Below are positions 1-8,628 of a DNA stretch of 64,000 bases, piece by piece (positions within the stretch are counted from its first letter, which is position 1; each line of letters starts with the position of its first letter). The position numbers and the translations under genes are program-made. This stretch comes from Pseudomonas sp. DG56-2. GTDB taxonomy: Bacteria > Pseudomonadota > Gammaproteobacteria > Pseudomonadales > Pseudomonadaceae. The stretch is taken from contig NZ_CP032311.1 of assembly GCF_004803755.1 (NCBI RefSeq), forward strand, positions 5,110,001 through 5,174,000. The letters are read 5' to 3'. The notes beneath the pieces are model-generated. The model saw only the letters and a list, made by a program, of their open reading frames with translations. It had not been told where the DNA came from and did not search any database.

Positions 1-30
1 TTTCAAGAGGAGCATTTCGGCTATAAGAAG

Positions 31-90
31 CAAGCTGCAAGCTTCAAGAACAAACGCGAACGCCGCGCCCCTCTTGCAGCTTGCAGCTTG
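31..90. repeat. Inverted repeat just beyond the 3' end of mmsA
   Basis: An 18-base arm at 31-48 pairs with 73-90 with 17 of 18 positions complementary, leaving a loop of about 24 bases. Both arms are built from the CAAGCTGCAAGCT / AGCTTGCAGCTTG word. A further short pairing (5-10 with 95-100) extends the stem. It lies directly against the mmsA stop codon, so it could end transcription or stabilise the 3' end. Such TTGCAGCTTGCAGCTT palindromes are common between Pseudomonas genes, so it may simply be a dispersed palindromic element. There is no T-tract typical of an intrinsic terminator. Confidence 0.6.
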
Positions 91-98
91 TTGCCCTC

Positions 99-1592
99 TT
101 ACAGACTTGGGAAGGCGAACTGCGAGGCTTCGTGGCTGGCGCGTTGCGGCCAGCGCTGGGTGATTGCCTTGCGACGGGTGTAGAAACGCACGCCGTCCGG
201 ACCGTATGCATGCAGGTCACCGAACAGAGAACGCTTCCAGCCGCCGAAGCTGTGGTAAGCCACTGGCACTGGCAGCGGGACGTTGACGCCAACCATGCCC
301 ACTTCGATTTCGTCGCAGAACAAGCGCGCCGCTTCACCGTCACGGGTGAAGATACAGGTACCGTTGCCGTACTCGTGTTCGTTGATCAGGCGCATCGCCT
401 CTTCTAGGCTATCTACACGCACTACGCACAGTACTGGGCCGAAGATCTCTTCCTTATAGATGCGCATCTCTGTTGTCACGCGATCGAACAGCGTGCCGCC
501 CAGGAAGTAACCATCTTCATTACCAGCAACCCGGTAACCACGACCGTCCACTACCAATTGAGCACCTGCGGCTACGCCGTCATCGATGTAGCCGACAACT
601 TTGTCACGAGCAGCGGCAGTAACCAGAGGCCCCATATCCAGGCCACAGGTAGTGCCAGCACCAATTTTCAGCGCTTTGATCTGTGGCTCCAGCTTGGCAA
701 TCAACGCGTCGGCAACCTGGTCACCTACGCAAACTGCAACGGAGATCGCCATGCAGCGCTCGCCGCACGAACCATAAGCAGCCCCCATCAGCGCACTTAC
801 GGCGTTATCCAGGTCGGCATCTGGCATCAGTACCGCGTGGTTTTTCGCCCCACCCAGTGCCTGAACGCGCTTGCCGCGCTTGGTGCCTTCGGAATAGATG
901 TACTCGGCAATCGGAGTTGAACCAACGAAACTCAGGGCCTTGACCTCTGGCGCCTCGATCAGTGCGTCCACCGCTTCCTTGTCACCGTGCACCACGTTGA
1001 GCACGCCCTTGGGCAGACCCGCTTCTTGCAGCAGTTGGGCGATCAACAAGGTCGAGCTCGGATCGCGCTCGGATGGCTTGAGAATGAAGCAGTTGCCACA
1101 CGCAATGGCCAACGGGTACATCCACAGGGGCACCATGGCCGGGAAGTTGAATGGGGTAATACCGGCGACAACACCCAGCGGCTGGAAATCGGACCACGCA
1201 TCGATATTTGGGCCGACGTTGCGGCTGTACTCGCCTTTGAGCACTTCTGGCGCGGCACAGGCGAATTCGACGTTTTCAATACCGCGCTTGAGCTCACCTG
1301 CAGCATCTTCGATTGTTTTGCCGTGCTCTTCGCTAATCAGCTGAGAGATACGCGCTTCGTTCTGCTCCAGCAGTTGCTTGAAACGGAACATTACTTGAGC
1401 GCGCTTGGCAGGTGGGGTGTTGCGCCAGGCCGGGAAAGCGGCTTTGGCAGCGTCGATAGCCTGCTGCACAGTTTGCTTGCTGGCCAGAGCGACCTTGTGG
1501 ATAACCTCACCAGTGGCTGGGTTGAAAACATCAGCGGTGCGCTCGTTAGCAGCTACCAACTCGCCATTGATCAAATGTTGAACAGTGCTCAT
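99..1592 (-). CDS. mmsA: CoA-acylating methylmalonate-semialdehyde dehydrogenase
   Basis: This 497-residue aldehyde dehydrogenase oxidises malonate or methylmalonate semialdehyde to acetyl-CoA or propionyl-CoA with NAD+ and CoA. That is the last step of beta-alanine, valine and thymine-derived beta-aminoisobutyrate breakdown. The whole ALDH fold is present; the catalytic cysteine sits in GERCMA at about residue 280, and the length is normal for MmsA. The ATG at 1592 is preferred over a TTG at 1604 because a GGAG lies at ideal spacing before it. It follows bauA on the same strand after 73 bases, so the two probably form an operon. In P. aeruginosa the corresponding gene beside bauA is called bauC. 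Confidence 0.94.
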   Translation of the reverse strand: MSTVQHLINGELVAANERTADVFNPATGEVIHKVALASKQTVQQAIDAAKAAFPAWRNTPPAKRAQVMFRFKQLLEQNEARISQLISEEHGKTIEDAAGELKRGIENVEFACAAPEVLKGEYSRNVGPNIDAWSDFQPLGVVAGITPFNFPAMVPLWMYPLAIACGNCFILKPSERDPSSTLLIAQLLQEAGLPKGVLNVVHGDKEAVDALIEAPEVKALSFVGSTPIAEYIYSEGTKRGKRVQALGGAKNHAVLMPDADLDNAVSALMGAAYGSCGERCMAISVAVCVGDQVADALIAKLEPQIKALKIGAGTTCGLDMGPLVTAAARDKVVGYIDDGVAAGAQLVVDGRGYRVAGNEDGYFLGGTLFDRVTTEMRIYKEEIFGPVLCVVRVDSLEEAMRLINEHEYGNGTCIFTRDGEAARLFCDEIEVGMVGVNVPLPVPVAYHSFGGWKRSLFGDLHAYGPDGVRFYTRRKAITQRWPQRASHEASQFAFPSL

Positions 1593-1619
1593 GCAAAACT
1601 CCAAAAAGGGGGCGTGCCT

Positions 1620-1641
1620 GGACGCGAGCTCGCTCGCGTCC
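1620..1641. repeat. Perfect hairpin between bauA and mmsA
   Basis: Nine bases at 1620-1628 (GGACGCGAG) pair perfectly with 1633-1641 around a 4-base loop. In the transcribed direction (minus) it comes after the bauA stop and before the mmsA ribosome site; a run reading CCCCCTTTTT on the transcript strand follows about ten bases later. It could be a partial terminator, an intercistronic stabiliser or a processing site that sets the bauA:mmsA ratio. The structure is seen; the role is inferred. Confidence 0.55.
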
Positions 1642-1665
1642 TCTTCTTATATATAGGTATGTAGA

Positions 1666-3012
1666 TCAGCTGACTTGGTTGATCGCTTCGCCGACTGCAT
1701 CGAACAGGCGGTCCAGTTCTTCCGGCTTGCTGTTGAAGGTCGGGCCAAACTGCAGGGTATCGCCACCAAAGCGCACGTAGAACCCGGCTTGCCACAGCTT
1801 CATGGCAATTTCGTAAGGGCGCACGATGGCGTCTCCGTCACGGGCAGCAATCTGAATAGCACCTGCTAGGCCGTAGTTACGGATATCGACGATATGCTTC
1901 GCACCCTTGATGCCGTGCAGTACTTTCTCAAAATGTGGCGACAGCTCGGCGGCCGACTGCACCAGGTTTTCTTTTTCCAGCAGGTCCAGGGCAGCGAGAC
2001 CGGCCGCACAGGCAACTGGATGCGCCGAGTAGGTATAGCCATGTGGGAATTCCACAGCGTATTCCGGAGTCGGCTGGTTCATGAAGGTCTGGTAAATCTC
2101 GCTGCTGGCAATCACCGCGCCCATTGGAATGGCGCCGTTGGTGACTTGCTTGGCGATGCACATCAGGTCTGGAGTCACGCCGAACGCTTCGGCGCCAGTC
2201 ATGGCACCCATACGGCCAAAACCGGTAATAACTTCGTCGAAGATCAGCAGGATGTTGTGCTGATCGCAAATTTCGCGCAGACGCTTCAGGTAGCCTTTTG
2301 GTGGCGGCAGTACACCTGCGGAACCTGCGAGCGGCTCGACGATCAGCGCAGCGATGTTCGAAGCATCGTGCAGCTCGATCAGCTTGAGCATCTCATCGGC
2401 CAGGGCGATACCACCCTCCTCCGGCATACCCTTGGTGAAAGCGTTGCTTGCCAACAGGGTGTGCGGGATATGGTCGACATCCAGCAACTGACCGAACAGC
2501 TTACGGTTACCGTTGACACCACCCAGGCTGGTACCGGCGATGTTCACACCGTGATAGCCACGGGCACGACCGATCAGCTTGGTCTTGGTAGCCTGGCCTT
2601 TCAGACGCCAGTAGGCACGAACCATCTTCACTGCGGTGTCGGCGCACTCGGAGCCGGAGTTGGTATAGAAGACGTGATTGAGGTTGCCCGGAACCAGGTC
2701 AGCGATTTTCTCGGCCAACTGAAACGACAATGGGTGGCCGAACTGGAAAGCTGGCGCGTAATCGAGCACGCCGAGCTGACGCGACACGGCTTCTTGAATT
2801 TGTTTACGGGTGTGACCGGCGCCGCAGGTCCACAGGCCTGACAGTGCGTCGTAGATCTTGCGACCTTTGTCATCGGTCAGGTAACTGCCTTCGGCAGCAA
2901 CGATCAGCCGTGGATCGCGCTGAAAATTGCGGTTGGCAGTGTAGGGCATCCAATGGGCGTCCAGCTTGAGCTGGCTGGCCAAACCGACAGGAGCATTTTC
3001 AGGCAGATTCAT
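1666..3012 (-). CDS. bauA: Beta-alanine--pyruvate aminotransferase (omega-amino acid transaminase)
   Basis: A 448-residue class III PLP aminotransferase that moves the amino group of beta-alanine (and related omega-amino acids) to pyruvate, giving malonate semialdehyde for MmsA. Family marks include YTNSGSECADTAVKM, the DEVITGFGRMG motif and the PLP-binding lysine in IAKQVTNGAIPMG near residue 288. The start MNLPENAP (ATG at 3012) matches the usual N-terminus of this family and follows GAGGA; the open frame extends further upstream, but that part does not look like protein. It is divergent from the LysR gene at 3131, as in the bauR-bauA pair of P. aeruginosa. Confidence 0.95.
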   Translation of the reverse strand: MNLPENAPVGLASQLKLDAHWMPYTANRNFQRDPRLIVAAEGSYLTDDKGRKIYDALSGLWTCGAGHTRKQIQEAVSRQLGVLDYAPAFQFGHPLSFQLAEKIADLVPGNLNHVFYTNSGSECADTAVKMVRAYWRLKGQATKTKLIGRARGYHGVNIAGTSLGGVNGNRKLFGQLLDVDHIPHTLLASNAFTKGMPEEGGIALADEMLKLIELHDASNIAALIVEPLAGSAGVLPPPKGYLKRLREICDQHNILLIFDEVITGFGRMGAMTGAEAFGVTPDLMCIAKQVTNGAIPMGAVIASSEIYQTFMNQPTPEYAVEFPHGYTYSAHPVACAAGLAALDLLEKENLVQSAAELSPHFEKVLHGIKGAKHIVDIRNYGLAGAIQIAARDGDAIVRPYEIAMKLWQAGFYVRFGGDTLQFGPTFNSKPEELDRLFDAVGEAINQVS

Positions 3013-3130
3013 CGGGCAAATCCTCGCAAGGCAATTGAGCAGCGACAAGTGTTGTTGCGACTAAGTTGTCATGACGATAAAGTCTAGAAAACCCAACATT
3101 TCTAATCTTCAGATAGACGATTACTAAACT
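3013..3130. promoter_or_regulatory. Divergent promoter region between bauA and the LysR gene
   Basis: This 118-base region is AT-richer than its surroundings and lies between the starts of bauA and the LysR regulator. A small dyad, ATCT-TC-AGAT at 3105-3114, flanked by TCT and AGA, lies 17 bases before the regulator's start and is a plausible LysR-type operator for autoregulation. The shared position is typical of LysR regulators that activate the divergent catabolic genes. No exact -10/-35 assignment is made. Confidence 0.5.
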
Positions 3131-4048
3131 ATGAGCCGACGCCCCGATCCCCTCGCTCAAGTCAGCGATTTCGACATCCGCTTGTTGAAGATCTACCGCA
3201 GTGTGGTGGAGTGCGGCGGCTTCTCAGCAGCAGAGAACGTGTTGGGCATCGGGCGTTCGGCTATCAGCCAGCAGATGAGCGATCTAGAGCAGCGCCTGGG
3301 CCTGCGTTTGTGTCAACGCGGCCGCGCCGGGTTTTCGTTGACCGAGGAAGGCCGCGAAGTTTATCAGTCGGCATTGCAACTACTCAGCGCTCTGGAGAGC
3401 TTTCGTACCGAAGTCAACGGCCTGCACCAGCACTTGCGCGGCGAATTGAACATTGGTCTAACCGACAATCTGGTGACCTTGCCGCACATGCGCATTACTC
3501 ACGCACTGGCGCAGTTGAAAGAACGTGGCCCGGATGTCCGTATCCAGATCCGCATGATTGCACCGAGCCAGGTAGAACAAGGTGTGCTCGACGGCAGCTT
3601 GCATGTCGGCGTGGTGCCACAAACCAGCCCGCTCTCGGGCCTTGAGTATCAACCGCTGTACAGTGAGCGTTCCTTGCTCTATTGCGCAGTAGGTCACCCA
3701 TTGTTCTACGCCGATGATCGCCAATTGGACGACGATCGGCTCAATGTGCAAGATGCCATTGCCCCGACATTCCGTTTGCCAGCCGATGTCCAGGCGCATT
3801 ACCAGGCACTCCACTGCACCGCCAGCGCATCGGACCGTGAAGGCATGGCGTTCCTGATTCTGACCGGAAGCTACATTGGCTACCTGCCAGATCATTACGC
3901 CAGCTTCTGGGTACAACAGGGCAGATTGCGCGCACTCAAGCCAAGCCAGCGTTTCTATGACTTGAGCCTATGTTGGGTAACACGCAAAGGAAGAAGACCG
4001 CACTTGGTTCTGGAAAGCTTCCTGGAAAGCCTGGCGGCTACTCGCTGA
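3131..4048 (+). CDS. bauR: LysR-family regulator, probably the activator of beta-alanine catabolism (BauR-like)
   Basis: A 305-residue LysR regulator. It has an N-terminal winged helix-turn-helix (about residues 12-70, with FSAAENVLGIGRSAISQQMSDLEQRLG) and a periplasmic-binding-like effector domain from about residue 95. The ATG at 3131 gives a normal-length protein. It is divergent from bauA, and in P. aeruginosa the bauRABCD locus has the same layout. Function in beta-alanine control is therefore inferred from position; the effector is probably beta-alanine or the semialdehyde. The family call is secure, the name moderate. Confidence 0.75.
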   Translation: MSRRPDPLAQVSDFDIRLLKIYRSVVECGGFSAAENVLGIGRSAISQQMSDLEQRLGLRLCQRGRAGFSLTEEGREVYQSALQLLSALESFRTEVNGLHQHLRGELNIGLTDNLVTLPHMRITHALAQLKERGPDVRIQIRMIAPSQVEQGVLDGSLHVGVVPQTSPLSGLEYQPLYSERSLLYCAVGHPLFYADDRQLDDDRLNVQDAIAPTFRLPADVQAHYQALHCTASASDREGMAFLILTGSYIGYLPDHYASFWVQQGRLRALKPSQRFYDLSLCWVTRKGRRPHLVLESFLESLAATR

Positions 4049-4110
4049 GCGCTAATGCTGGTAGGTTAACCGAACAGAAGTGATACCCATTGCCTTGTCT
4101 GGAACCGTCC

Positions 4111-4773
4111 ATGTCCTTCGAAGTCCCTGCGCATCGTGCCACCGCCCCGGGCAAGCCCGCCGGGCGTATTCGTCAGAAGAACGAACAAGCCATCATCCAG
4201 GCCGCTGAAGACGAGTTCGCGCGTCACGGCTTCAAAGGCACCAGCATGAACACCATCGCCCTCAAGGCCGGATTGCCAAAGGCGAACCTGCATTACTACT
4301 TCACCAATAAGCTGAGCCTCTACGTAGCGGTGCTGAGCAACATCATCGAATTGTGGGACAGTACCTTCAATGCCCTGAGCGTCGAGGACGATCCAGCAAC
4401 GGCGCTGAGCACCTACATTCGCACCAAGATGGAGTTCTCTCGACGCAATCCCCAGGCTTCGCGGATCTTTGCTATGGAGATAATCAGTGGCGGCAAGTGC
4501 CTGAGCGACTATTTCAGCCAGGACTACCGTGAATGGTTCAAAGGTCGCGCCGCGGTGTTCCAAGCCTGGATAGATGCCGGAAAGATGGACCCGGTCGACC
4601 CGGTTCATTTGATCTTTCTGCTTTGGGGCAGTACCCAGCATTATGCTGACTTCGCTACCCAGATCTGCCAGGTCACGGGCCGTAGCCGCCTCACCAAACA
4701 AGATATGGAAGATGCCAGCAACAATCTTATCCACATCATTCTTAAAGGCTGCGGCCTGAAACTTCCCGACTGA
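4111..4773 (+). CDS. TetR/AcrR regulator of the RutR type
   Basis: A 220-residue TetR regulator with an N-terminal DNA-binding domain (about residues 18-68, GTSMNTIALKAGLPKANLHYYF) and a C-terminal ligand domain like that of E. coli RutR: the segments NPQASRIFAMEI and HLIFLLWGSTQHYADFA match RutR closely from memory. RutR senses uracil/thymine and controls pyrimidine breakdown. The ATG at 4111 is chosen over an upstream TTG at 4090. Its place beside bauA-mmsA fits, because reductive pyrimidine breakdown ends in beta-alanine and beta-aminoisobutyrate. The ligand is not proven by sequence. It lies 10 bases before the yigZ-like gene. Confidence 0.82.
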   Translation: MSFEVPAHRATAPGKPAGRIRQKNEQAIIQAAEDEFARHGFKGTSMNTIALKAGLPKANLHYYFTNKLSLYVAVLSNIIELWDSTFNALSVEDDPATALSTYIRTKMEFSRRNPQASRIFAMEIISGGKCLSDYFSQDYREWFKGRAAVFQAWIDAGKMDPVDPVHLIFLLWGSTQHYADFATQICQVTGRSRLTKQDMEDASNNLIHIILKGCGLKLPD

Positions 4774-4783
4774 ACCTGCGTTT

Positions 4784-5368
4784 ATGCCTTTTACCCTGCT
4801 CGACACCTGCGAGTTTCGCGAAGAGATTCGCAAGAGCCGCTTCATTACCCTGGCAGCGCCCATCAGCAGCCCTGCCGAGGCCATGGCTTTCATCGACCAA
4901 CACAGCGATCTGGATGCCACTCACAACTGCTGGGCCTGGAAGCTGGGTGCTCAGTATCGCAGCAGCGACGACGGCGAGCCGGGCGGTACCGCCGGACGCC
5001 CGATTCTGGCGGCCATCGAAGCCCAGGAATGTGATCAGGTGGTAGTACTGGTGATCCGCTGGTACGGCGGTATCCAACTGGGAACGGGCGGCCTTGCTCG
5101 CGCCTATGGCGGCGGCGCAAACAAGTGCCTGCAGCAAGCCGAGAAACGCCTGCTGGTAAGCCGTAGCGAAGTCAGTTGCAGTTGCAGTTTCAGTGAGCTG
5201 GCGCTGCTCAAACTGCGGGTAGCCGAAGCAGACGGTCTGGTACTGGAAGAGCACTTCACAGCCAATGGCGTGGATCTGCTGCTGGCCCTGGGCGAGGAAC
5301 ACATCGAATCACTGCAACGCCAACTGGCAGACTTGAGCCGAGGACGAATATTGCTGGAAAAACGCTGA
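4784..5368 (+). CDS. YigZ/IMPACT family protein
   Basis: A 194-residue member of the UPF0029/IMPACT family. The N-terminal domain (residues 1-120) carries the family signature running through DDGEPGGTAGRPIL and IRWYGGIQLGTGGLARAY; the C-terminal part (about 130-190) is the smaller YigZ C-terminal domain. Eukaryotic IMPACT regulates translation through GCN1/GCN2. The bacterial role is unclear, possibly RNA or ribosome related. It begins 10 bases after the TetR gene and may be cotranscribed with it. The length is usual for the family. Confidence 0.88.
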   Translation: MPFTLLDTCEFREEIRKSRFITLAAPISSPAEAMAFIDQHSDLDATHNCWAWKLGAQYRSSDDGEPGGTAGRPILAAIEAQECDQVVVLVIRWYGGIQLGTGGLARAYGGGANKCLQQAEKRLLVSRSEVSCSCSFSELALLKLRVAEADGLVLEEHFTANGVDLLLALGEEHIESLQRQLADLSRGRILLEKR

Positions 5369-5374
5369 ACAATT

Positions 5375-5393
5375 GCCCACATTCACTGTGGGC
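5375..5393. terminator. Short hairpin after the yigZ-like gene
   Basis: GCCCACA (5375-5381) pairs perfectly with TGTGGGC (5387-5393) around a 5-base loop, seven bases after the stop codon. No T-run follows, so it is at best a weak intrinsic terminator. Confidence 0.4.
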
Positions 5394-5398
5394 CCGGC

Positions 5399-5608
5399 TG
5401 TGGATAAGCTCTGGGCACTCGGCTGCGTGCCTTTATCGGCGTGGCCTTCAGGCAATCGATCATATTTTGATCAAGATTTGATGACAGCACTTCAACCGTC
5501 GATAAATCAGTTAGTTATCCACATGTATCCCTCACAAAACTCGCCTTCAAGTATTCATCCCCGCACTTTATGCTTGCTCACAGATACTGTGGAGCAAGCT
5601 GTGGATAA
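5399..5608. other. Cluster of three perfect DnaA-box 9-mers
   Basis: The consensus DnaA box TTATCCACA occurs exactly at 5399-5407 (minus), 5515-5523 (plus) and 5600-5608 (minus), all within 210 bases of the 333-base non-coding gap 5369-5701. Between boxes 1 and 2 is an AT-rich stretch (5458-5510). By chance about one such 9-mer is expected per 130 kb on both strands. The rest of the window shows single copies inside mmsA, at 13413-13421 and inside rcpA, so clustering is the unusual point. It may be a DnaA titration or reactivation site, or DnaA control of the SDR gene at 5702. No dnaA, dnaN or origin gene set is here, so it is not the normal oriC. Confidence 0.6.
5572..5599. repeat. Long hairpin next to the third DnaA box
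   Basis: GCTTGCTC (5572-5579) pairs perfectly with GAGCAAGC (5592-5599), and inside it ACAG pairs with CTGT around an ATA loop, giving a 12-base-pair stem with one bulged G. It ends exactly where the third DnaA box begins (5600). It could be a DNA cruciform element, a transcription terminator or an RNA hairpin upstream of the SDR gene. There is no T-run. Confidence 0.55.
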
Positions 5609-5701
5609 GCCGTGCACCCCTGCACCAATCGCTTGCTCGGCCAAGGCTTGGCTAGACTGGTTATTCTTTGACCACTGCGTTACCCATTAAAGGAGTTCTT
5701 C

Positions 5702-6382
5702 ATGTCCTCGCAAAAAACCGCCCTAATCATCGGCGCCTCCCGCGGCCTGGGCCTAGGCTTGGTAGAACGTTTGCTGGAAGACGGCTGGGACGTGGTCGCC
5801 ACTGTGCGCGACCGCACCAAAGCCGGCAGCCTGACAGCGTTGGCAAATGTTCGGGTAGAAACCCTGGAGATGAACAGCGGTACTCAACTCGATGCGCTGC
5901 AGCAACGTCTACACGGTCAAACCTTCGACCTGCTGTTCGTAAATGCGGGTGTCATGGGCCCACGCGATCAGAACGCCGAGCACGCGCAGTTGGCTGATGT
6001 AGGCGATCTGTTCATGACCAACGCTGTGTCCCCCATCCGCGTGGCCCAGCGCTTCGTCGCCCAACTGAGCGACAGCGGCGTCCTCGCGTTCATGAGCTCG
6101 ATCCTGGGCAGCATCGCCATCCCGGATGGCAGCGAAATGTGTCTGTACAAGGCCAGCAAGGCTGCACTCAACTCGATGATCAACAGCTTCGTTACCTTGA
6201 ACCAACCACAGCAGACCGTTCTGGCCATGCACCCAGGCTGGGTCAAGACCGACATGGGCGGTGAGAACGCCGAGATCGACGTGCTGACCAGCACACGCGG
6301 CATGCTCGAGCAGGTCAAGGCCAACGCAGGCAAAGGCGGCCTGCATTTCATCAATTACAAGGGCGACAGCCTGATCTGGTGA
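5702..6382 (+). CDS. SDR-family NAD(P)-dependent oxidoreductase
   Basis: A 226-residue short-chain dehydrogenase/reductase of the classical type. It has the cofactor motif GASRGLG (residues 11-17), the NAG motif (around 80), the catalytic serine region LAFMSSILGS and the YKASK catalytic pair near residue 148. It starts at an ATG preceded by AAAGGAG at good spacing. The substrate is unknown; similar proteins act on carbonyls in general metabolism. It stands alone downstream of the DnaA-box region and converges on the antiporter gene with a 9-base gap. Confidence 0.88.
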   Translation: MSSQKTALIIGASRGLGLGLVERLLEDGWDVVATVRDRTKAGSLTALANVRVETLEMNSGTQLDALQQRLHGQTFDLLFVNAGVMGPRDQNAEHAQLADVGDLFMTNAVSPIRVAQRFVAQLSDSGVLAFMSSILGSIAIPDGSEMCLYKASKAALNSMINSFVTLNQPQQTVLAMHPGWVKTDMGGENAEIDVLTSTRGMLEQVKANAGKGGLHFINYKGDSLIW

Positions 6383-6391
6383 GCCAGTACT

Positions 6392-7471
6392 TCAGAGCCC
6401 GAGAAAAGCCAGCATGATAAAGGTGGCGAACAACACGAAGTGGGTCATGCCTTCGATCGCGTTAGTTTCGCCATCGTTGAGGTTGATTGCACTGACGATC
6501 AGGGTGATGGCGATCATTACCGTTTGTACCGGTGTCATGGCCATCTGAAAGGGCTGGCCGGTGTAAAGCGCCATCGCTTCCATCAGCGGGACGGTCAATA
6601 TCACCGTGGACAGGGAAGCACCCAAGGCGATGTTGACCACCGACTGCATACGATTGGCCAAGGCTGCACGCAAGGCGGTCAGGATCTCCGGTGCCGCAGA
6701 AATGGTTGCCACCACAATAGCCATTAACACCGGCGGTGCGCCGCTACCCTCCAAACCATAGTTCAGCGGATGCGACATGATTTCCGCGAGCACGCCAATA
6801 ATCATCACCCCGACGATCAGGATGACGATAGAGCGCACCTTATTTACGGGAGCCTGCGATGTGTCCCGGCGCTTTTTTTGTGGATAGCTGTAGCTGAAAA
6901 AATAGCTGTGCGGCCCGACCTGCATGCGCAGGAACAATGCGTACAGCACCATCATCGCGGCAATGGTGAACCCCGAATACAGCTTCCAGTCCTCGCGCGC
7001 AATAAATTCGGGCACCACCATCGAGACGCCCATGGCAGTCATGATCATCACGCTGTAGGTACGCGCCGAATCATCGTTGTACGACTGCTCGCCGTGCTTG
7101 AGCCCTCCCATCAACGCCGCCAACCCGAGGATGCCATTAATATCGAGCATCACCGCCGAGTAGATGGTATCGCGCACCAAGGTTGGCGAAGACTGGTTAC
7201 TCATCATGATCGCCAAAACCAGCACTTCGACCATTACCGCAGATAAGGTCAGAATCATGGTTCCGTAGGGGTCACCGACCTTCTCGGCCAATTGTTCGGC
7301 GTGCTGGGCCACGCGCATCGACGCACAGATGATCGCCACCACCAGCACCAGCCCCGCCAGCAGAGCAGCCGTGTGACCATGCCCCAGCAACTGTGACTGC
7401 AGCGGCCAGGCCAGAACCGCCAACAGCATGGCAATCAGCAGGGGTTTTTCCTGGTTTATCAAGGCAAGCAT
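6392..7471 (-). CDS. chaA: Calcium/proton antiporter (ChaA-like)
   Basis: A 359-residue inner membrane cation/proton exchanger with about eleven hydrophobic segments. The two repeat motifs of the CaCA superfamily are visible as LTLSAVMVEVLVLAIM near residue 75 and VATISAAPEILTALRAALANRM near residue 255. It expels Ca2+ (and, in E. coli ChaA, also Na+/K+) in exchange for protons. The ATG at 7471 is chosen; a TTG at 7486 would add five residues and neither has a strong ribosome site. It converges with the SDR gene. Confidence 0.86.
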   Translation of the reverse strand: MLALINQEKPLLIAMLLAVLAWPLQSQLLGHGHTAALLAGLVLVVAIICASMRVAQHAEQLAEKVGDPYGTMILTLSAVMVEVLVLAIMMSNQSSPTLVRDTIYSAVMLDINGILGLAALMGGLKHGEQSYNDDSARTYSVMIMTAMGVSMVVPEFIAREDWKLYSGFTIAAMMVLYALFLRMQVGPHSYFFSYSYPQKKRRDTSQAPVNKVRSIVILIVGVMIIGVLAEIMSHPLNYGLEGSGAPPVLMAIVVATISAAPEILTALRAALANRMQSVVNIALGASLSTVILTVPLMEAMALYTGQPFQMAMTPVQTVMIAITLIVSAINLNDGETNAIEGMTHFVLFATFIMLAFLGL

Positions 7472-7606
7472 CGCAAACCCGTTCAAGTGGTGTACAGCAA
7501 AGAGACTCTAGTCACTCTAGAAGGTTTGCGACAAACACCCCTGCGGTCAGCTTTCTCGGCCAGGGGCAGGCAACCTCTGTAGAATGCGGGCAACCGCACC
7601 TGATGA

Positions 7607-8572
<966 letters not shown>

Positions 8573-8594
8573 GTGATTAGAGACAGCACCGATG

Positions 8595-8619
8595 AGCCCA
8601 CTCCGATCAGGAGCGGGCT
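8595..8619. terminator. Bidirectional hairpin between convergent genes
   Basis: AGCCCACTCC (8595-8604) pairs with GGAGCGGGCT (8610-8619) with one mismatch around a 5-base loop. It lies between the convergent adenine deaminase and ArsR-type genes and could stop transcription from either side. T-runs are weak. Confidence 0.55.
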
Positions 8620-8628
8620 TATCGCGTG

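Noticed and set aside
1496..1504. Isolated DnaA-box 9-mers inside mmsA, at 13413-13421 and inside rcpA (40153-40161).
   Set aside because: Single copies, two of them within coding sequence, are compatible with chance and are not clustered.
5373..5690. A 105-codon plus-strand frame in the DnaA-box gap.
   Set aside because: It shows no protein family, is interrupted by hairpins and DnaA boxes, and its composition is not protein-like for this genome.
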